Shown here: positions 62,860 to 64,000 of the stretch, in pieces
Layout: each line of letters opens with the position of its first letter
Numbering within the stretch: position 1 is the first letter of the stretch
Source of the DNA: Lapidilactobacillus wuchangensis
GTDB taxonomy: Bacteria > Bacillota > Bacilli > Lactobacillales > Lactobacillaceae
Reading direction: 5' to 3'
NCBI RefSeq assembly: GCF_003946645.1
Contig: NZ_RHOU01000003.1
Coordinates: 62,001-126,000, forward strand
Length of the DNA stretch: 64,000 nt
Translations under genes and position numbers: made by a program
Notes under the pieces: model-generated
The model's database searches: none
Told to the model about the DNA's origin: nothing
What the model saw: only the letters and a program-made list of their open reading frames with translations

Positions 62860-63497
62860 AAAACAGAATAGCGTCTGACTCTGTTCCGGGCTGCTTGGCG
62901 TGGAACGCGGCCGGCGTTGATTTGAGCTTATTGCTCCGCAACAATCTCAAATACAAGCCTTGTTCTAAGCGGCCCAGCCACTAAGAACAATTTGGCGGCT
63001 GACGCCAAGATCCCTCCACGTCGTCTGGAGTTGAGGTGGTTCACTTTATCTTGGTTAGTGGTTAAGGCAATTGTAGTGAGTCAGATTAACTCTATCTTAA
63101 ATTGTTTTCCCAATTACAATGATAGTATCGAAAAAGTCTGCCCGACAGATTCTGTCTGGTTTAATTCCAGAAATCTTGTCAAACAGACCTATTAGTTTAT
63201 ACCAATCTGTTTTTCTAAATAGTGGTAATCAGTTCTGTAAGTTTCCACAGGTGGTTGCTGGGCGATTGGCGTCTAGCTTTACTAGTACTGCCTTGGTATC
63301 GACCAAACATAAAGTAGACCGACCTAACTCAAAACGTAGTGGAAGCCGCCGGAGTGTCAGCCGCCAAATTCTTCTTGCCGCTTTAGCGGTTAGAAGAAGA
63401 CCTGTATTTGAGATTGTTGCGTAGCAATAAGCTCAAATCAGTGTCGGCAGCGTTCCACACTCCGGCGGCCGCAACGGAGTTGTCCGCTATTCTGCCT
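62860..63497. repeat. R1 structured repeat unit, locus H
   Basis: The left arm at 62860-63034 has outer stem TTGGCG/CGCCAA, hairpin A TTTGAG/CTCAAA and hairpin B TTGTTCT/AGAACAA. The central hairpin at 63136-63188 has GTCTG...CAGAC and CTGG/CCAG. The right inverted arm at 63327-63497 is the AACGGAGTT class, with outer stem GCCGCCGGAGTGT paired to ACACTCCGGCGGC and hairpin B from TTCTTCTTGCCGC. It lies between dnaI and the thrS promoter; no gene is visible. Confidence 0.86.
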
Positions 63498-63527
63498 GAA
63501 ACATGTTTTAGACAACTCCAACTTCAG

Positions 63528-64000
63528 TTATTTAAAAGCTTCTTGGCGAATATTTGGGCCAGTCATTTCATATTCTTGGGCTAAGAAACGAACTCGTTCC
63601 ATAATTCGTTGTGATTTCACCACTTCGGTACCCTGACTAGTTTCACTTAAATATTGTTCTAATTCCGCCAAATTAAAATTAGAGGTAAAGCAAGTCGTTA
63701 ATTGCTCCTGCATCCGATACTGCAGAATCACACCTAACACTTCATCACGCACCCACGGACTTAGCGCGTCGGCACCAATATCGTCCAAGATCAAGACTGG
63801 TGTTTTTTCAATTTTCTGTAACCGATCCCAAACTTTGTGTTCATTAATTGCTTGCTTCATTTGCACTGCGAAGGTGGGAAAATGAACCAAGGTACTCGCA
63901 ACATTATTTTTGGCCAACTCGTTAGCCAAGGCACCCATTAAATAAGTTTTGCCAATGCCAAAAGGTCCACTTAAATACAGGCCGCGAACATATTGATTAG
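63528..64000 (-). CDS. dnaI: Primosomal protein DnaI, C-terminal part (cut by window edge)
   Basis: AAA+ helicase loader that places the replicative helicase on DNA. The frame is open to the window edge: NQYVRGLYLSGPFGIGKTYL gives the Walker A motif, LILDDIGADALSPWVRDEVL Walker B, and CFTSNFNLAELEQYLSE sensor I, ending MERVRFLAQEYEMTGPNIR. The N-terminal helicase-binding domain lies outside. dnaI upstream of thrS is the usual lactobacillus order (dnaB-dnaI-thrS-infC). Confidence 0.94.
   Translation of the reverse strand, partial: NQYVRGLYLSGPFGIGKTYLMGALANELAKNNVASTLVHFPTFAVQMKQAINEHKVWDRLQKIEKTPVLILDDIGADALSPWVRDEVLGVILQYRMQEQLTTCFTSNFNLAELEQYLSETSQGTEVVKSQRIMERVRFLAQEYEMTGPNIRQEAFK

Noticed and set aside
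63119..63424. Open frame of 101 codons upstream of thrS
   Set aside because: It lies within the central hairpin and right arm of R1 and has no coding signature.

Overview
The window reads as chromosomal DNA of a low-to-medium GC Firmicute of the family Lactobacillaceae. The evidence is gene content and order: pepX and pepQ peptidases, an ATA-initiated infC with an L20 leader, T-boxes on pheST and thrS, the yqeG-yqeH-yhbY-nadD-yqeK-rsfS-yqeM-tmcAL block, pbp2b-rpmG-fthC-rhomboid-yqgQ-glk-rhodanese, liaFSR and an ArlRS-type two-component pair. I cannot fix the genus from sequence alone. Most genes lie on the minus strand, and both ends are cut: efp at the left, dnaI at the right.

Layout. 1-3000: efp (partial), pepQ, rpmA and rplU with an L21 leader. 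3000-5240: an AT-rich AbiGi/AbiGii abortive-infection pair lodged between the rplU promoter and a tRNA-Arg. 5290-11400: pepX, glnA, miaA and a DUF3042 membrane peptide. 11580-17020: rhodanese, glk, yqgQ, rhomboid, fthC, rpmG, pbp2b. 17900-26460: yfhO, a HesB-like protein, liaFSR, greA, udk, mltG. 27500-36470: GNAT, pheST, an HxlR regulator, an HD hydrolase, a SpoU methyltransferase, acyP, yidC. 36660-47400: arlRS, gnd, yceD and the yqe block. 48500-52530: oxidoreductase, esterase, MFS pump, GNAT. 52670-59000: a small unknown, a GlcNAc/glucose-type PTS permease with its BglG-type antiterminator, a family 2 glycosyltransferase, glycerate kinase, GNAT. 59130-64000: infC-rpmI-rplT, thrS, dnaI.

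The most striking content is between the genes. Ten intergenic regions carry full or decayed copies of a large structured repeat, called R1 here. A complete unit of about 550-700 bp has two inverted arms of about 175 bp around a central terminator-like hairpin. Each arm can fold into a three-way junction: an outer stem, hairpin A and hairpin B. The stems differ between copies, but the two sides change together. Hairpin A keeps a C/T mismatch and hairpin B an A/A mismatch at fixed places. A second family, R2, is a hairpin of about 120 bp whose helices also covary. Six good copies and one relative are present, and one R2 sits inside an R1 arm, so R2 has moved. I do not recognise either family. 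They are the best candidates for an undescribed system here.

Other points of note: the Prp protease gene normally found between rplU and rpmA is absent although L27 keeps its cleavable N-terminus; glnA has no adjacent glnR but has a palindromic operator candidate; rpmF does not follow yceD; the arlRS promoter has a 16-bp palindrome over its -10 box; and the PTS operon combines a catabolite-repression site with a leader terminator.
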